A DNA stretch of 57,945 bases, from NCBI GenBank assembly GCA_002281295.1, contig NCFS01000004.1, positions 1 to 57,945 of the forward strand. The letters are read 5' to 3'. Origin of the DNA: Halothiobacillus sp. 35-54-62 (GTDB lineage: Bacteria > Pseudomonadota > Gammaproteobacteria > Halothiobacillales > Halothiobacillaceae). Each line of letters begins with the position of its first letter. Within the stretch, counting starts at the first letter, position 1. The notes under the pieces are model-generated. The model made no database searches and was not told where the DNA came from. It saw only the letters and a list, made by a program, of their open reading frames with translations. Shown here one piece after another: positions 1-9,103 of this stretch. The position numbers and the translations under genes were made by a program.

Positions 1-1188
1 CGGGTACCAGATAATCCAAAAGTAATTGCGAAAGAAGCGTTTTTTCGGCTCATAGCGCCGATCAATTAACATGCTGACTGCAAATTGCGCCATGGCAGTC
101 ACACCCAGCATAACGCCATTCCACTGCGGGAGTAGGGTATCGACCCGCCAGTTGGGTGCCAGCGGTAAAAAAAGCCCAAGAACATACAGCACAATTAAGA
201 GCAGCATAATGTAAGCCCAAACCACGGAGGCGAGGTATTCAAGGGCAACAGCCCAAAAGCGTCGGCGCCGCCAAATAAATAAATTGCGGCCATGTTTGAG
301 TAGCACCTCAACGCCACCTTACGCCCAGCGCAGGCGTTGTTTCCATAGCCCTTTGAAGGTTTCGGGCATGTAGATGTAGCACAGGGCATCGGGCTCGTAG
401 CGAATATCCCAATGATCCATTTGCAGCCGCCATGAGATGTCGATGTCTTCGGTAATCATCTCCTCAGACCAATACCCCACCCGATGCAAGGCGGTGCGCC
501 GATACCCTACAATCACGCCAGAAACGGTAAATAACCGGCCATACACCCGTTGAGCGCGTTTCATTAGCCCAATAATGGAAGAAAACTCGCCCACCTGGAG
601 TTTGCCCAAGAGCGATGAGCGGTTAAGGATGCGCGGGTTGCCGGTCACCGCGCCCACCCGATTGCCCGAGGCTAGGTGAACCATCATCCATGCCACAGCA
701 TTGGGATGCAGCAAGGCATCACCATCAATACAAATCAGAAACTCGTGTTTTGCTGCAATGGCGCCGGCGCGCAAGGCCATGGCCTTGCCTTGGTTGGTGG
801 TGAGGTGCACCACCCGCAAGCGCGGATTGAGTGCCGCGAGCTCATCTAGAATTTCGGCCGTGGCATCCGATGAGCCATCATTAATCGCGATGACTTCAAA
901 ATCAGGGTATTGCGTTGCCAGCGCGTAATGGATGGTATCGCGAACATTCTGCTCTTCATTAAAACAGGGGATCAGAATGCTGGCGGGGGGCTGATTGGAT
1001 ATAGCCGGTGGGAAATCGGGGCCCAAATCGTAGCGATTTTCCCAACGCAAGTAATACCAAATGCCGCCAATCATCCACATCCACGCCATAATTAAGGGGT
1101 AATAAAAGGCATAACCAAATAAAAACCCCTGCGTGGTCGTGGCACTTAGGGCGAGGACTAAATCGATTTGCGTGATGAAGGTGCCCAT
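1..1188 (-). pseudogene. pgaC: pgaC, poly-beta-1,6-GlcNAc synthase, interrupted by an in-frame TAA; runs off the window edge
   Basis: Family 2 glycosyltransferase of the inner membrane that polymerises UDP-GlcNAc into the biofilm polymer PNAG. The first 289 codons encode an N-terminal membrane segment, the nucleotide-sugar fold ([16 protein letters not shown]), the metal-binding motif IDGDA, the catalytic TEDIDISW and the product-site motif QRLRW. Directly after RLRWA a TAA (319-321) stands where family members have glutamine (RWAQGG). A single C-to-T change of CAA would explain it. The frame then stays open for 106 more codons to the window edge and keeps family sequence: GGVEVLLKH, a membrane span near LYVLGLFL, and NYFWIIWYP at the edge. 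So it is a nonsense allele with no frameshift. It starts at 1188 with a TAATG overlap with pgaB. A sequencing error is the main alternative. A truncated product would lack the C-terminal membrane segments and is unlikely to work. Confidence 0.88.
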
Positions 1189-3329
1189 TACGGTTTTACC
1201 GGATAATAAGGAAACTCATTTAGGCTAATGCCTTCAAAAGTCGGCTTGAACGGGGGGTGGTTGGTGAGAAAATCATCGGGGTAATAAGCTAAATTCACCG
1301 CGCCTTGGCGGATCAGGCTTTGCATCCAGTGTTTTAGCGTGTCGCCTTCAATCCACTCATTGGTGCGCCAGTTTTTGGTTTGTAATTCAAAAACCACTTT
1401 TTGCAACCCCTCGGGTTTTTGCGCCACCGTGCTGGCCAGTTTGTGTAGCCATTGCGTGGCGGGCTCATCGGTGCCATCCAGATAGGGCATGGCCATTAAC
1501 GCGATGTGGTCGTACTGGGCAAGGAAGGGGTCGAGCGCTTGGGCAAATCGCGTCTCGCTTGAGGGATCCAGCACTACGCGGGCATACAGGTTGCGGGCAA
1601 CGCTGAAACGCGTGGACTTATCGACATAAAAAGCTAACTGTTGGCTTACAGCTTGCCCGAAGGCAATTAACGCCTCGGTTTTTTGGCGCGGGGTTAAAGC
1701 GTCATTCGGTAGTGGGTTGTTGGTGCCAGGCCAGCGGGCATCGGGGCTTAACGCGCTGGCATCTTCATCTTGAGCTAAATAGGCATCATCGTGAATGAGT
1801 AGGCCGTGGATGCCGGTGCAGCTCTTGCCTAAATCAGCATAAATTTGCCCGATAATTTCGAGAGATTCCGGTAAAAATGGGCTTAGCCGCTGATAATCGC
1901 GTTCTGCGGGCACAATTTTACCCTCAGGGGTTTTTACTTTAACGGCTAGGCGGGCTTGCAGCGCGGCATCTGGCAACTGATAAGCCAGCATGGGTAGCCA
2001 AGCAAATACGCGCACCCCCGCGCGGGTTCTTAATTGCCATGCCACGCGGTTAAATAAATCGGCGCGCACAGGGAGCACACGGTTGGGAAAATAGAGTGCT
2101 TTGGGTGTGCCGCTGCCATCGGGATCGGCAAAGGCTTGCAAGTAGACTGTGCGAATGCGCAACGCCTTGATGCGATCCAGCAATTTGCCTAAGTTTTCGT
2201 TGGCACGTTTGGGATCGGCATCATAGATGTAATCCATATCCACTTGCACTGCACGCTCAATGCCCGGGCGGTGGGTAATGGATTGCTCGACTTGCGCTTC
2301 GATTGAAACAGGTGAGGGGTCGTTCATGACAAGCAAGCGCCCATAAGATTGAGTTTTTTGCGTTTGATTGTCTAAGGCGCGATCGCCCAGACCAAACGAG
2401 ACAAATAACCCCGCTTCAGTGGCAATGGCTTCAACTTCGCTATTCATCGCGCCATAGGGCCAAACAATGGCGCGTGGTCGCACGCCCACTTCACGTTGAA
2501 TAATGGCGGCACTGGTATTGAGGTCATCGAGAATCCGGGTATGAAATTCCCGATCGGTTTCATAGCGCTTAAGTGTTGGTAGATATTGCCGCGTAATGGT
2601 GGCGGGCTCTACATTCCCTTGCGGGTTCGCCAAAATGCCGTGGTGTTGATCATTGGTGTGTGAGGCAAATTCAACCAACCCAGATGCCTGCATTTCGCGC
2701 AGCTGCGCCCAAGTAATAAAGCCCGCTTCACCCATCTCGGAGCCGTTATAGAGCACTTTGCCTGGATCAACGATATTGCCCGATTGCTTGTCTTGGCGTT
2801 CATCAATTGCCATGGCGCCAGCGGGGTTAGGCACTTTGCTGATTGCCATGCCCTCGCCTTGGTAGGCCACGCGCTCCCCCCGCTGCACGCGGGTAAGCCA
2901 GTCGGTTTCGAGCGCGAATAGGGCGGGGTACTGATACGCTTTAAGGAGAGGAAAGACCTTGCTGTAAATACTGGCCAGCCCATCATCCCAAGAAAGCAGC
3001 ACGGCGTTATCCGGCAGCGCCACTTTACCCGCGTGCGCATCGAGCACGTGCTGCAATGAAATGGGGTGCCAGTTATTTTGCCTCATCCAGTCAAAAAGAG
3101 CGGCAAGCCGCTGGGTGTTGATGGCATAAGGGTCTTTATCGGCAGGGGTTACATCATCGCGCACATCGTGCAGGCACAGGGTAACAAATTGCCCTTTGGG
3201 AATTTGCACGGTAATGAGTGATTGCAGCTCGGCGCCCATTGGGCTGGCTTGATCAGAGGCCAGCAAACGGGGTGATAGCGATACTGTGAGGCTTGCCAGT
3301 ATGGTTTGTAAAAAAGCCCGACGTTCCAT
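1188..3329 (-). CDS. pgaB: PgaB, poly-beta-1,6-GlcNAc N-deacetylase and hydrolase
   Basis: Periplasmic enzyme that removes part of the N-acetyl groups from PNAG so that the polymer can leave through PgaA. The 713 residues hold a family 4 carbohydrate-esterase domain with the metal and catalytic residues in place: SWDDG (D115, D116) and SHTNDQHH (H224, H229). A C-terminal glycoside-hydrolase-like half follows, with VDMDYIYD and LIHDDAYL. The catalytic aspartates fall at the same numbers as in E. coli, but the histidines lie 40 residues further on, so this protein has an insertion between about residues 145 and 200. The N-terminus starts MERRAFLQ and continues into a hydrophobic stretch. This looks like a Tat-type signal and has no lipobox cysteine, unlike the E. 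coli lipoprotein. It overlaps both neighbours as TAATG, so translation is probably coupled. Confidence 0.93.
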   Translation of the reverse strand: MERRAFLQTILASLTVSLSPRLLASDQASPMGAELQSLITVQIPKGQFVTLCLHDVRDDVTPADKDPYAINTQRLAALFDWMRQNNWHPISLQHVLDAHAGKVALPDNAVLLSWDDGLASIYSKVFPLLKAYQYPALFALETDWLTRVQRGERVAYQGEGMAISKVPNPAGAMAIDERQDKQSGNIVDPGKVLYNGSEMGEAGFITWAQLREMQASGLVEFASHTNDQHHGILANPQGNVEPATITRQYLPTLKRYETDREFHTRILDDLNTSAAIIQREVGVRPRAIVWPYGAMNSEVEAIATEAGLFVSFGLGDRALDNQTQKTQSYGRLLVMNDPSPVSIEAQVEQSITHRPGIERAVQVDMDYIYDADPKRANENLGKLLDRIKALRIRTVYLQAFADPDGSGTPKALYFPNRVLPVRADLFNRVAWQLRTRAGVRVFAWLPMLAYQLPDAALQARLAVKVKTPEGKIVPAERDYQRLSPFLPESLEIIGQIYADLGKSCTGIHGLLIHDDAYLAQDEDASALSPDARWPGTNNPLPNDALTPRQKTEALIAFGQAVSQQLAFYVDKSTRFSVARNLYARVVLDPSSETRFAQALDPFLAQYDHIALMAMPYLDGTDEPATQWLHKLASTVAQKPEGLQKVVFELQTKNWRTNEWIEGDTLKHWMQSLIRQGAVNLAYYPDDFLTNHPPFKPTFEGISLNEFPYYPVKP

Positions 3330-5818
3330 TAAAACACTCCTCCAAAACCGACCAAACCATAAACACGGCGTTCGCGCCCGCCGTCATACACATTGCTGCC
3401 CCAGCCTATGCCGTAGTGCAAATCCCAGGTGCGGGTGAATTTCCATTTATGTTCATAAAACAAATCAACCACAGGGCTTGCACCAAAGCCTGCTTGCCAG
3501 CCATAGCCGGCAGAAGCTTTAAAATATTGCGTGAACGAACGCTCATAATCGCGCCAGGTAATCCATTGGTGCTCAAGGCGCAAGGAGGCGCTTTCGCTGG
3601 TGGCCGGGTTAAAGTAGGCACCCCCTGGTTGGCTGTTGCGTTCAGCAAATAAATCCACCCCGCCGGACGTAATGTGGTGGGGGCTTGCAAACAAGCGTTG
3701 CGTGAAGCCGGTGGCAAAATCAACCCGTTTATTGCCATCGCTAATCGACAGCAAACTTAAGGCGCCATAGGCCGAGCGCGACTCATTTTGTTGCCAGTTG
3801 ATTTTGGCATTAACGGATTTGCCCGATAAGCCTGCTGCTTTGGCGCGCAGCGGGGTGTTGATGGAATAAGTGTTGCCGCTTAAGCTGTATTGCCATTGAT
3901 CATCTAGCCATTGCGACCAGCCCGCACTCACGCCGATGTGTTTGCCGGTGAGCTGATCATTTTGCAGCATGCTCCAAAAGTGCTTGCGATCACCGCGCCA
4001 CTCGGTGCCGATGCCGAATCGGTTATAACTTAATGGGCCATCTGCATAGCTTGACCAAATATAATGTTGGTCTAAAAAAGCACGCCAGCCCGAATCATTC
4101 CAGGCCGAGTTCAAGCGGGTTTGGAGTTCTTGATCTCGGTTGCCTGTTACCGGATTGACATTCGTGGCATTGCCTTGGCTTTTACCCGTGGTGTATTCCG
4201 AGGTCATGGACGGGCGCTTGCGATCATGCCATTGCGCTAAGCTTTTTTGAATGCTGGTATCGGTCGGAAAATCTTGATTCAGCGCGGTAATCTCGGATCC
4301 CCACAAATTAAATTGCTCTAAATCACGGTGGTTATCGGCCAAATTAATGCGCGTATCTTTGGTTTTTGGCGCGTAGGCTTGGGCGAGCAATGTGGTTTGT
4401 AGCGAGCGCGCTGGCCAGCCGCGCCAGCGCTCAAGCGTTGCTTTGGCATTAAGCAAACCACTATTGCGGGGCGCACCGTCAACGAGCAGGCTTAAGCGCG
4501 CATACCCCAGCCCTTCATGGTTGCGATAAGCCGCATCCATCGCCCAGAGTTGATCCACATCGAGCCGCTCACTGTTTTGCGCGCCAATTTTTCCGCCAAT
4601 CCACGTGGGCGTTACCCGATGAATTTGAGTGAGCAGCTTTTCAGCTTTGTTGTACTGCTCGCCATCCAAGTAGGCGTAATACAGCGCAATAAACACCTCA
4701 ACCTCTGATTTGGGGTTTTCGGCGATTAATTGCTCATAAAGCGCGGCCGCTTTGTAAGGATGGTGTAAGTACAGGTACGCATCGGCCGCCGAATTGCGCA
4801 CATAGGGAGGGATTTTGGCCAACTCAGCGGCGCTTGCCGTGGCGGGGTGCTGGGGAAGCGATTCATATTCAGCAACGGTTTGCGGCATTAACTCAAGCTT
4901 GCGCAACACATAAATTTGATCGTACCGGGTGCGTTGCAACAACACCGTGTCTTGAGTCAGCGCAGCGCCGTTGGCTTGCAGCGTTTTTAAGGTTTCTTTC
5001 AATTCTTTAAGCGTGGCCTGCAAGGGAATATCGCGTGTTTTGTATCGGTATAAATCATCCAGCCGGCGACGCTCTTGCACCGCATCACGGATGCGAACGG
5101 TGGTGACATCCGCCTTCAAGCGGTTCATAGCATCAGGGGCAAATAAATCCGAATGCTGCGCTGCCAGCGACAAAGCCAAGGCGTTAGAACCGAGGTCTGA
5201 TAAGGCAAAAACCTGCTCACGCAGCGCTTGCGGATTGTTTGGCACCAATTTAAGCGCCTGTTCGCATAGCGATAACCCCATCGTGGGATTGCCCGCGCGC
5301 CGCCAAACATAGGCCATGTTGGCTAAATCAACCGGCTGCAAACCGGCAGCGTTACGATCTGGCAGGGCGGCCAGCGCCACTTTGGGTTTGCCGCTTTCCA
5401 AGGTTGCCATGGCGTACAGAATTTGCGCTGGGTACCCCAATGCTTGACGCGAGTTCTCTAACACGGCGCTGGCGCGGACAAATTGCTTTTCATCCCGCAA
5501 CGCGCGAGCCCAATCTAAAAGCGCGTAGCTGGGCATATCGCGCGGGTTCAGGTTTTGGGTGAGTAAAACAATGCGCGCGTTTTGGCCATTCAACCGCAAC
5601 AGCACAATTAAATCGGCGGTAATAGAAACATCATCGGGATGGGCTTGATGCAGTTGCTCTAGCTGGCTAATACCCTTTGCAGGTTGACCATTTTTTGCCA
5701 AGCTAACCGCCGCTTGCCGTGCTTGGGCAAGTGCGGGTAGCTCTGCTGCGCTCGCGGTGCTGAATGTTAACGCGCTCAGTAAAAACAGGCTAAAAATCAT
5801 GGGGTTTGATTGGGGCAT
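3329..5818 (-). CDS. pgaA: PgaA, poly-beta-1,6-GlcNAc outer-membrane exporter
   Basis: Outer-membrane porin of PNAG export. The mature N-terminal half is made of helical TPR-like repeats, for example the stretch around HQAHPDDVSITADLIVLL, which bind deacetylated polymer in the periplasm. The C-terminal third is rich in alternating aromatic strands and ends in a short aromatic strand (VYGLVGFGGVF), as beta-barrels do. The length of about 830 residues is normal for the family. I prefer the ATG at 5818, which gives a signal peptide ending STASA-AE. A TTG at 5848 would add ten residues, one of them arginine. An ATG at 5800 would give a shorter signal. None has a strong Shine-Dalgarno sequence. 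It is the first gene of pgaABC. Confidence 0.9.
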   Translation of the reverse strand: MPQSNPMIFSLFLLSALTFSTASAAELPALAQARQAAVSLAKNGQPAKGISQLEQLHQAHPDDVSITADLIVLLRLNGQNARIVLLTQNLNPRDMPSYALLDWARALRDEKQFVRASAVLENSRQALGYPAQILYAMATLESGKPKVALAALPDRNAAGLQPVDLANMAYVWRRAGNPTMGLSLCEQALKLVPNNPQALREQVFALSDLGSNALALSLAAQHSDLFAPDAMNRLKADVTTVRIRDAVQERRRLDDLYRYKTRDIPLQATLKELKETLKTLQANGAALTQDTVLLQRTRYDQIYVLRKLELMPQTVAEYESLPQHPATASAAELAKIPPYVRNSAADAYLYLHHPYKAAALYEQLIAENPKSEVEVFIALYYAYLDGEQYNKAEKLLTQIHRVTPTWIGGKIGAQNSERLDVDQLWAMDAAYRNHEGLGYARLSLLVDGAPRNSGLLNAKATLERWRGWPARSLQTTLLAQAYAPKTKDTRINLADNHRDLEQFNLWGSEITALNQDFPTDTSIQKSLAQWHDRKRPSMTSEYTTGKSQGNATNVNPVTGNRDQELQTRLNSAWNDSGWRAFLDQHYIWSSYADGPLSYNRFGIGTEWRGDRKHFWSMLQNDQLTGKHIGVSAGWSQWLDDQWQYSLSGNTYSINTPLRAKAAGLSGKSVNAKINWQQNESRSAYGALSLLSISDGNKRVDFATGFTQRLFASPHHITSGGVDLFAERNSQPGGAYFNPATSESASLRLEHQWITWRDYERSFTQYFKASAGYGWQAGFGASPVVDLFYEHKWKFTRTWDLHYGIGWGSNVYDGGRERRVYGLVGFGGVF

Positions 5819-6349
5819 AACGCGAATCCAGCAGGTGTAACAGACCAAAGGGCAAAAATTTTTTTATAGGCTAGTTGATTTTTCTTAGTTTAACTAGGGT
5901 GTGTGACAATTCTTTACAATGAATGTCAAAATAGGACACCACTTAGGGTAAGAAACTGACACTGATCGGACTAGTGGCCTAGTTAAATTTAAAACCGTAT
6001 TCTCTAAAGCAGCAGTCGTGCCAATTATACGGGGGTGAAATTGTTTTTTTGCCCATAAAAACTATGGTTTTGTTTTTTGTGCGCTAAAAATACAACTTTT
6101 GTTGCTTTGTGCGGGCTTTGAGTTTGTGGGTTTGCTTGGTTTTGAATTAAATATTAATGATTTAATTCATGGTGTTGGGATTTGTCGCGTTGCGATTAAT
6201 GAGCTTTGTTTGTCGTTAGCTTGTTCTTTATTAAGCCGGATTTTTGTTTGGGCAATCGTTTCCCGCGCGGTTAGGGGCGGAGCGCCAAGGCCAAAAAAAA
6301 CCGCCCCGAAGGGCGGTTAATATCAGCAAACTAAATCGAACGGGTTCGA
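5819..6349. promoter_or_regulatory. Upstream region of pgaA with nested inverted repeats
   Basis: This gap of about 530 bases is AT-rich and has no convincing gene. It must carry the pga promoter on the minus strand. Three layers of symmetry are visible. TTTAACTAGG (5889-5898) is repeated in inverted form as CCTAGTTAAA (5978-5987). Between them lies an imperfect palindrome, TGACAATTC (5904-5912) against GAATGTCA (5921-5928), with an 8-base centre. A small hairpin ACTAG-TGGC-CTAGT lies at 5970-5983. CTAG, generally a rare tetranucleotide in enteric relatives, occurs four times between 5871 and 5982. A minus-strand TTGACA is at 5924-5929, but I see no good -10 at the right distance. Operator function is an inference. 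Confidence 0.45.
6293..6318 (-). terminator. Rho-independent terminator of the fadL-type gene
   Basis: Read on the minus strand: AACCGCCC, loop TTCG, GGGCGGTT, then a run of T. The stem arms are 6301-6306 and 6311-6316, extended by two A-T pairs. The T run corresponds to the eight A's at 6293-6300. It lies about 30 bases past the stop of the gene at 6350-7630. Confidence 0.9.
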
Positions 6350-7630
6350 TTAGAACTTATAGGCGTAGCCAACCGTGGCTTCGTACTGCTTCATGCTGAT
6401 GGATGTGGTTGTGGCTGGTGCTGGGCCAAACATTGCCGGCAGTACATTTGCGCCGCTAACCGTAACCGTTGGGGCGTACATAAAAGCACCGCTAATTTCT
6501 TGATGCTTATCAATGGCATAAGAGAAACCGGCGGTGTAATGGTTTTTAGTTACGCCGGGGGCAATGGTATTAAACACAACATCTTGAGAACTAACGGGGT
6601 TGGTGCCGTGGTTAAAGCCAACTCGCAATTGTAGCGCTGGGCTAACTTGCCATTGCGCGCCTAATTTGATGACATTGACGTTGCTCCAACCGAAACCTGC
6701 TCCATTAGCGCTGCCTAGTAGATCGCCTTGCATAAGGTAGCTAACAGATGGATTGGAGATAGCCTTAACACCTGTGTAGTTAATGCGTTGATAATCTGCG
6801 GTTAAAGTCCAAGCGGGTGCAACTTGGAACGCCGCGCCAACAGTCCAAGTGGCTGGAATATCAAACTTGCCACCTTCTGCGAATAACCCTGAGTATTGGC
6901 TGAATTTGCTCATAGCCATTTTAGATTGGTAACTACCCGCTAAAGCAAGGGCATCGGTTGCGTGGTATAGAACACCGATTTTACCCCCCCAGCCAGTTGA
7001 GCTAGAGGTGCCATTATCCGTCAGGTTTGCGGCATCTGATGAGAAACCACTAAAAGCTTGTAAACCTTTTACTTCAATTGTTTGACGGGCAAATAATAGG
7101 CTAGCACCAACCGATAGCTTGCCATTCATGAATGAATGAGCATACGTTGGCGCAATAAAAAGCTGTTGTAAATTAACGCCAGCGGCTCCTGCCTGATAAG
7201 TGCCAACACTCTGTCCGCTCAATAATGACTGTGCGGTGCTTGAGAAATCCGTATTCATGCCGCCATTGCCATAAACCGCAATACCAATTGAACTGTCACC
7301 AGTGAGTGCATAGCTGGCTGCGAGCTCAGGAATGAAGAAATTTTTGCTGCCGCTATCAGCAGAGGCCGGGATGCCCGTCTGGCTGTAGCCACGTACAGGA
7401 TGAAACCATGAAATATCAAAGTTAATCTGGGTGCCCGTTTCGGTAATGCCCGCCGGGTTGGTAGCGATAATCATGGCGCTGCCGTTAGGCAGGGCTACGC
7501 CACCGCCCCCCATGCCCATGCTTTTAACACCATAGCCATGAGAGAAATAACCATTGGTTGCGTGCGCTGCGCCCGCTGTTAATAAAGTGGCGGCAACGGA
7601 TGCGGCAATTAGTGAGCGTTTGAAAACCAT
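6350..7630 (-). CDS. FadL/OmpP1/TodX-family outer-membrane channel
   Basis: Outer-membrane beta-barrel of the FadL family, which lets hydrophobic compounds such as long-chain fatty acids or hydrocarbons cross the outer membrane. The 426 residues begin with a clear signal peptide (MVFKRSLIAASVAATLLTAG, cleavage after AHA). The family hatch region follows with GYGVKSMGMGGGGVALP and ATNPAGITETG. Alternating strands run to a terminal aromatic strand ending in YKF. The start is supported by a strong ribosome site, GGAGAAAGGATCAAC before ATG. It stands alone between a leader of about 470 bases and its own terminator. The substrate cannot be read from sequence. No fatty-acid degradation genes are nearby. 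Confidence 0.88.
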   Translation of the reverse strand: MVFKRSLIAASVAATLLTAGAAHATNGYFSHGYGVKSMGMGGGGVALPNGSAMIIATNPAGITETGTQINFDISWFHPVRGYSQTGIPASADSGSKNFFIPELAASYALTGDSSIGIAVYGNGGMNTDFSSTAQSLLSGQSVGTYQAGAAGVNLQQLFIAPTYAHSFMNGKLSVGASLLFARQTIEVKGLQAFSGFSSDAANLTDNGTSSSTGWGGKIGVLYHATDALALAGSYQSKMAMSKFSQYSGLFAEGGKFDIPATWTVGAAFQVAPAWTLTADYQRINYTGVKAISNPSVSYLMQGDLLGSANGAGFGWSNVNVIKLGAQWQVSPALQLRVGFNHGTNPVSSQDVVFNTIAPGVTKNHYTAGFSYAIDKHQEISGAFMYAPTVTVSGANVLPAMFGPAPATTTSISMKQYEATVGYAYKF

Positions 7631-8102
7631 GTTGATCCTTTCTCCTGTCGATTGTTGTTAGCGGCCTGCGGATAACTTAAATAACCGCAAAGCTACACTT
7701 TATTTCTTCCCTGACTTCTCGGGGAAATCCCTGATAACCCTAGAGATTGTGCAGAGATTGCAATTTGCAGGAGGAATGTAACAGAAATACTACATCGGTA
7801 AATCCAAGAAATTTAAGGGCGGGGAAGAAAATATTAATTAAATAGCCCGCTGTTTATTAGAAATTGCTAATTTATTTATATTAATGCTACGGAAATCCGT
7901 GTTTTTCTATTTTGATTTCATTGGGTTGATTAAGGTTTATTTTCTAAATTAATTTTTTTAATTGAATTAATTAATCATTTATGGCGTGTTTTTATCCTGA
8001 TTCTGTGGTTTTCGCTGGATTCTTCTTGTTGTTTTTTTGGCACGGCGTGTCGTTTTTATTCGAAATTGAGAGAGGTTTGCAGCACCGCCCTAAATGGCTC
8101 CA
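7631..8102. promoter_or_regulatory. AT-rich gap between dapF and the fadL-type gene
   Basis: A stretch of 472 bases with no supported gene, markedly richer in A+T than its surroundings, especially 7830-7980. It should hold the minus-strand promoter of the fadL-type gene. The only clear local symmetry is the 11-base palindrome TGCAATTTGCA at 7759-7769, about 130 bases before that start codon, which could be an operator half of unknown use. I could not pick a convincing -35/-10 pair and see no terminator for dapF. Confidence 0.3.
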
Positions 8103-8945
8103 TCAAATAACCCCATCAAAAACATGCGTGGCGGGCCCTGTCATCATCACAGGCTCGCTGGGTTCGCCCCGCCATTCAATGTGCAGTTGCCCGCCCCGCA
8201 CGTTGATGGTGACCGGCGATAAAAGCACCCCCCGCCGAATGCCGCTCACCGCCGCCGCGCATGCGCCCGTGCCGCAGGCAAGGGTTTCACCGGCGCCTCG
8301 CTCAAATACTCGAAGATTAATGGTGTGCGAATCTAAGCGCTGCATAAAGCCTACGTTCGTGCGGTTGGGGAAGCGGGGGTGTTGTTCGATAATCGCCCCC
8401 AGCTCGCGCACGGGGGCTGTGTTTATGTCTTTGACATCAATAACAGCATGGGGATTGCCCATCGATACGGCATCAATGGTGAGTGATGATAATCCGGTGG
8501 GGTTTTGCGGCAATGCCAGTTCGTAGGCGCTTGAGGCCGCCTCGGCGGTAAAGGGGATCAGCGCGGGGTCGAAAATCGGTGCGCCCATGTTGACGGTCAC
8601 CCCGCCATCTTCGGTAAGCGAAAGCACAATGCGTCCGCTCGCCGTACCGACAGGGATAATGCGCTCTGCGGTGAGCCCTTTATCAAAAACGAAACGTGCA
8701 AAGCAGCGGGCACCATTGCCGCATTGCTCAACTTCGCTGCCATCGGCATTAAAAATACGGTAGGTGAACAGGGTGTCGGCAGTTTTAGGGGGTTCAACCA
8801 CAAGGAGTTGGTCAAATCCAATGCCAAAATGCCGGTCTGCCCAGAGTTTTATGGTGGCAGGGTTGAGTGCTAGGGGTTGATTGATGGCGTCAATTACCAT
8901 GAAATCGTTGCCAAGGCCGTGCATTTTTGTAAATTGAATGGGCAT
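8103..8945 (-). CDS. dapF: Diaminopimelate epimerase
   Basis: Converts LL-diaminopimelate to the meso form, the precursor of lysine and of the peptidoglycan cross-link; a cytosolic, cofactor-free enzyme. Both catalytic cysteines are present in their motifs: C75 in CGNGARC and C224 in ACGTGAC. They correspond to C73 and C217 of the E. coli enzyme. The N-terminus [15 protein letters not shown] is the family signature. The length of 280 is near the usual 274. No Shine-Dalgarno sequence is visible before the ATG at 8945. It is divergent from typA across a gap of about 160 bases and seems to be a single-gene unit. Confidence 0.97.
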   Translation of the reverse strand: MPIQFTKMHGLGNDFMVIDAINQPLALNPATIKLWADRHFGIGFDQLLVVEPPKTADTLFTYRIFNADGSEVEQCGNGARCFARFVFDKGLTAERIIPVGTASGRIVLSLTEDGGVTVNMGAPIFDPALIPFTAEAASSAYELALPQNPTGLSSLTIDAVSMGNPHAVIDVKDINTAPVRELGAIIEQHPRFPNRTNVGFMQRLDSHTINLRVFERGAGETLACGTGACAAAVSGIRRGVLLSPVTINVRGGQLHIEWRGEPSEPVMMTGPATHVFDGVI

Positions 8946-9049
8946 GCGGTGTTCTGTTTTTGATTGAGGATTTCTGGATTATCGCCGCCTTCGCGGAGAA
9001 ATAAAATCGGCTTAATGCAGAATGAAGTTTGAGCATCAGGCGATTGGCG

Positions 9050-9079
9050 CTGACGAAACCCAATTAGTTCGGGTATACT
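9050..9079 (+). promoter_or_regulatory. Probable promoter of typA
   Basis: CTGACG (9050-9055) and TATACT (9074-9079) are separated by 18 bases. The -10 matches five of six consensus positions and is preceded by GGG. The predicted start of transcription lies only about 18 bases before the typA ATG, so the leader would be very short. Confidence 0.5.
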
Positions 9080-9103
9080 GCCGCACCAATTTATTCCTTA
9101 TAT

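Noticed and set aside
316-321. Recoding of the pgaC stop as a special amino acid
   Set aside because: The codon is TAA, which is not used for selenocysteine or pyrrolysine, and no other gene in the window shows in-frame TAA readthrough.
6099-6320. A 73-codon plus-strand frame upstream of pgaA
   Set aside because: It ends within the terminator hairpin of the convergent gene, has no ribosome site, and shows no family resemblance.
7981-8526. A 181-codon plus-strand frame beginning in the AT-rich gap
   Set aside because: Most of it is antisense to dapF, which has full family motifs. The product has no recognisable features and a composition typical of a shadow frame.
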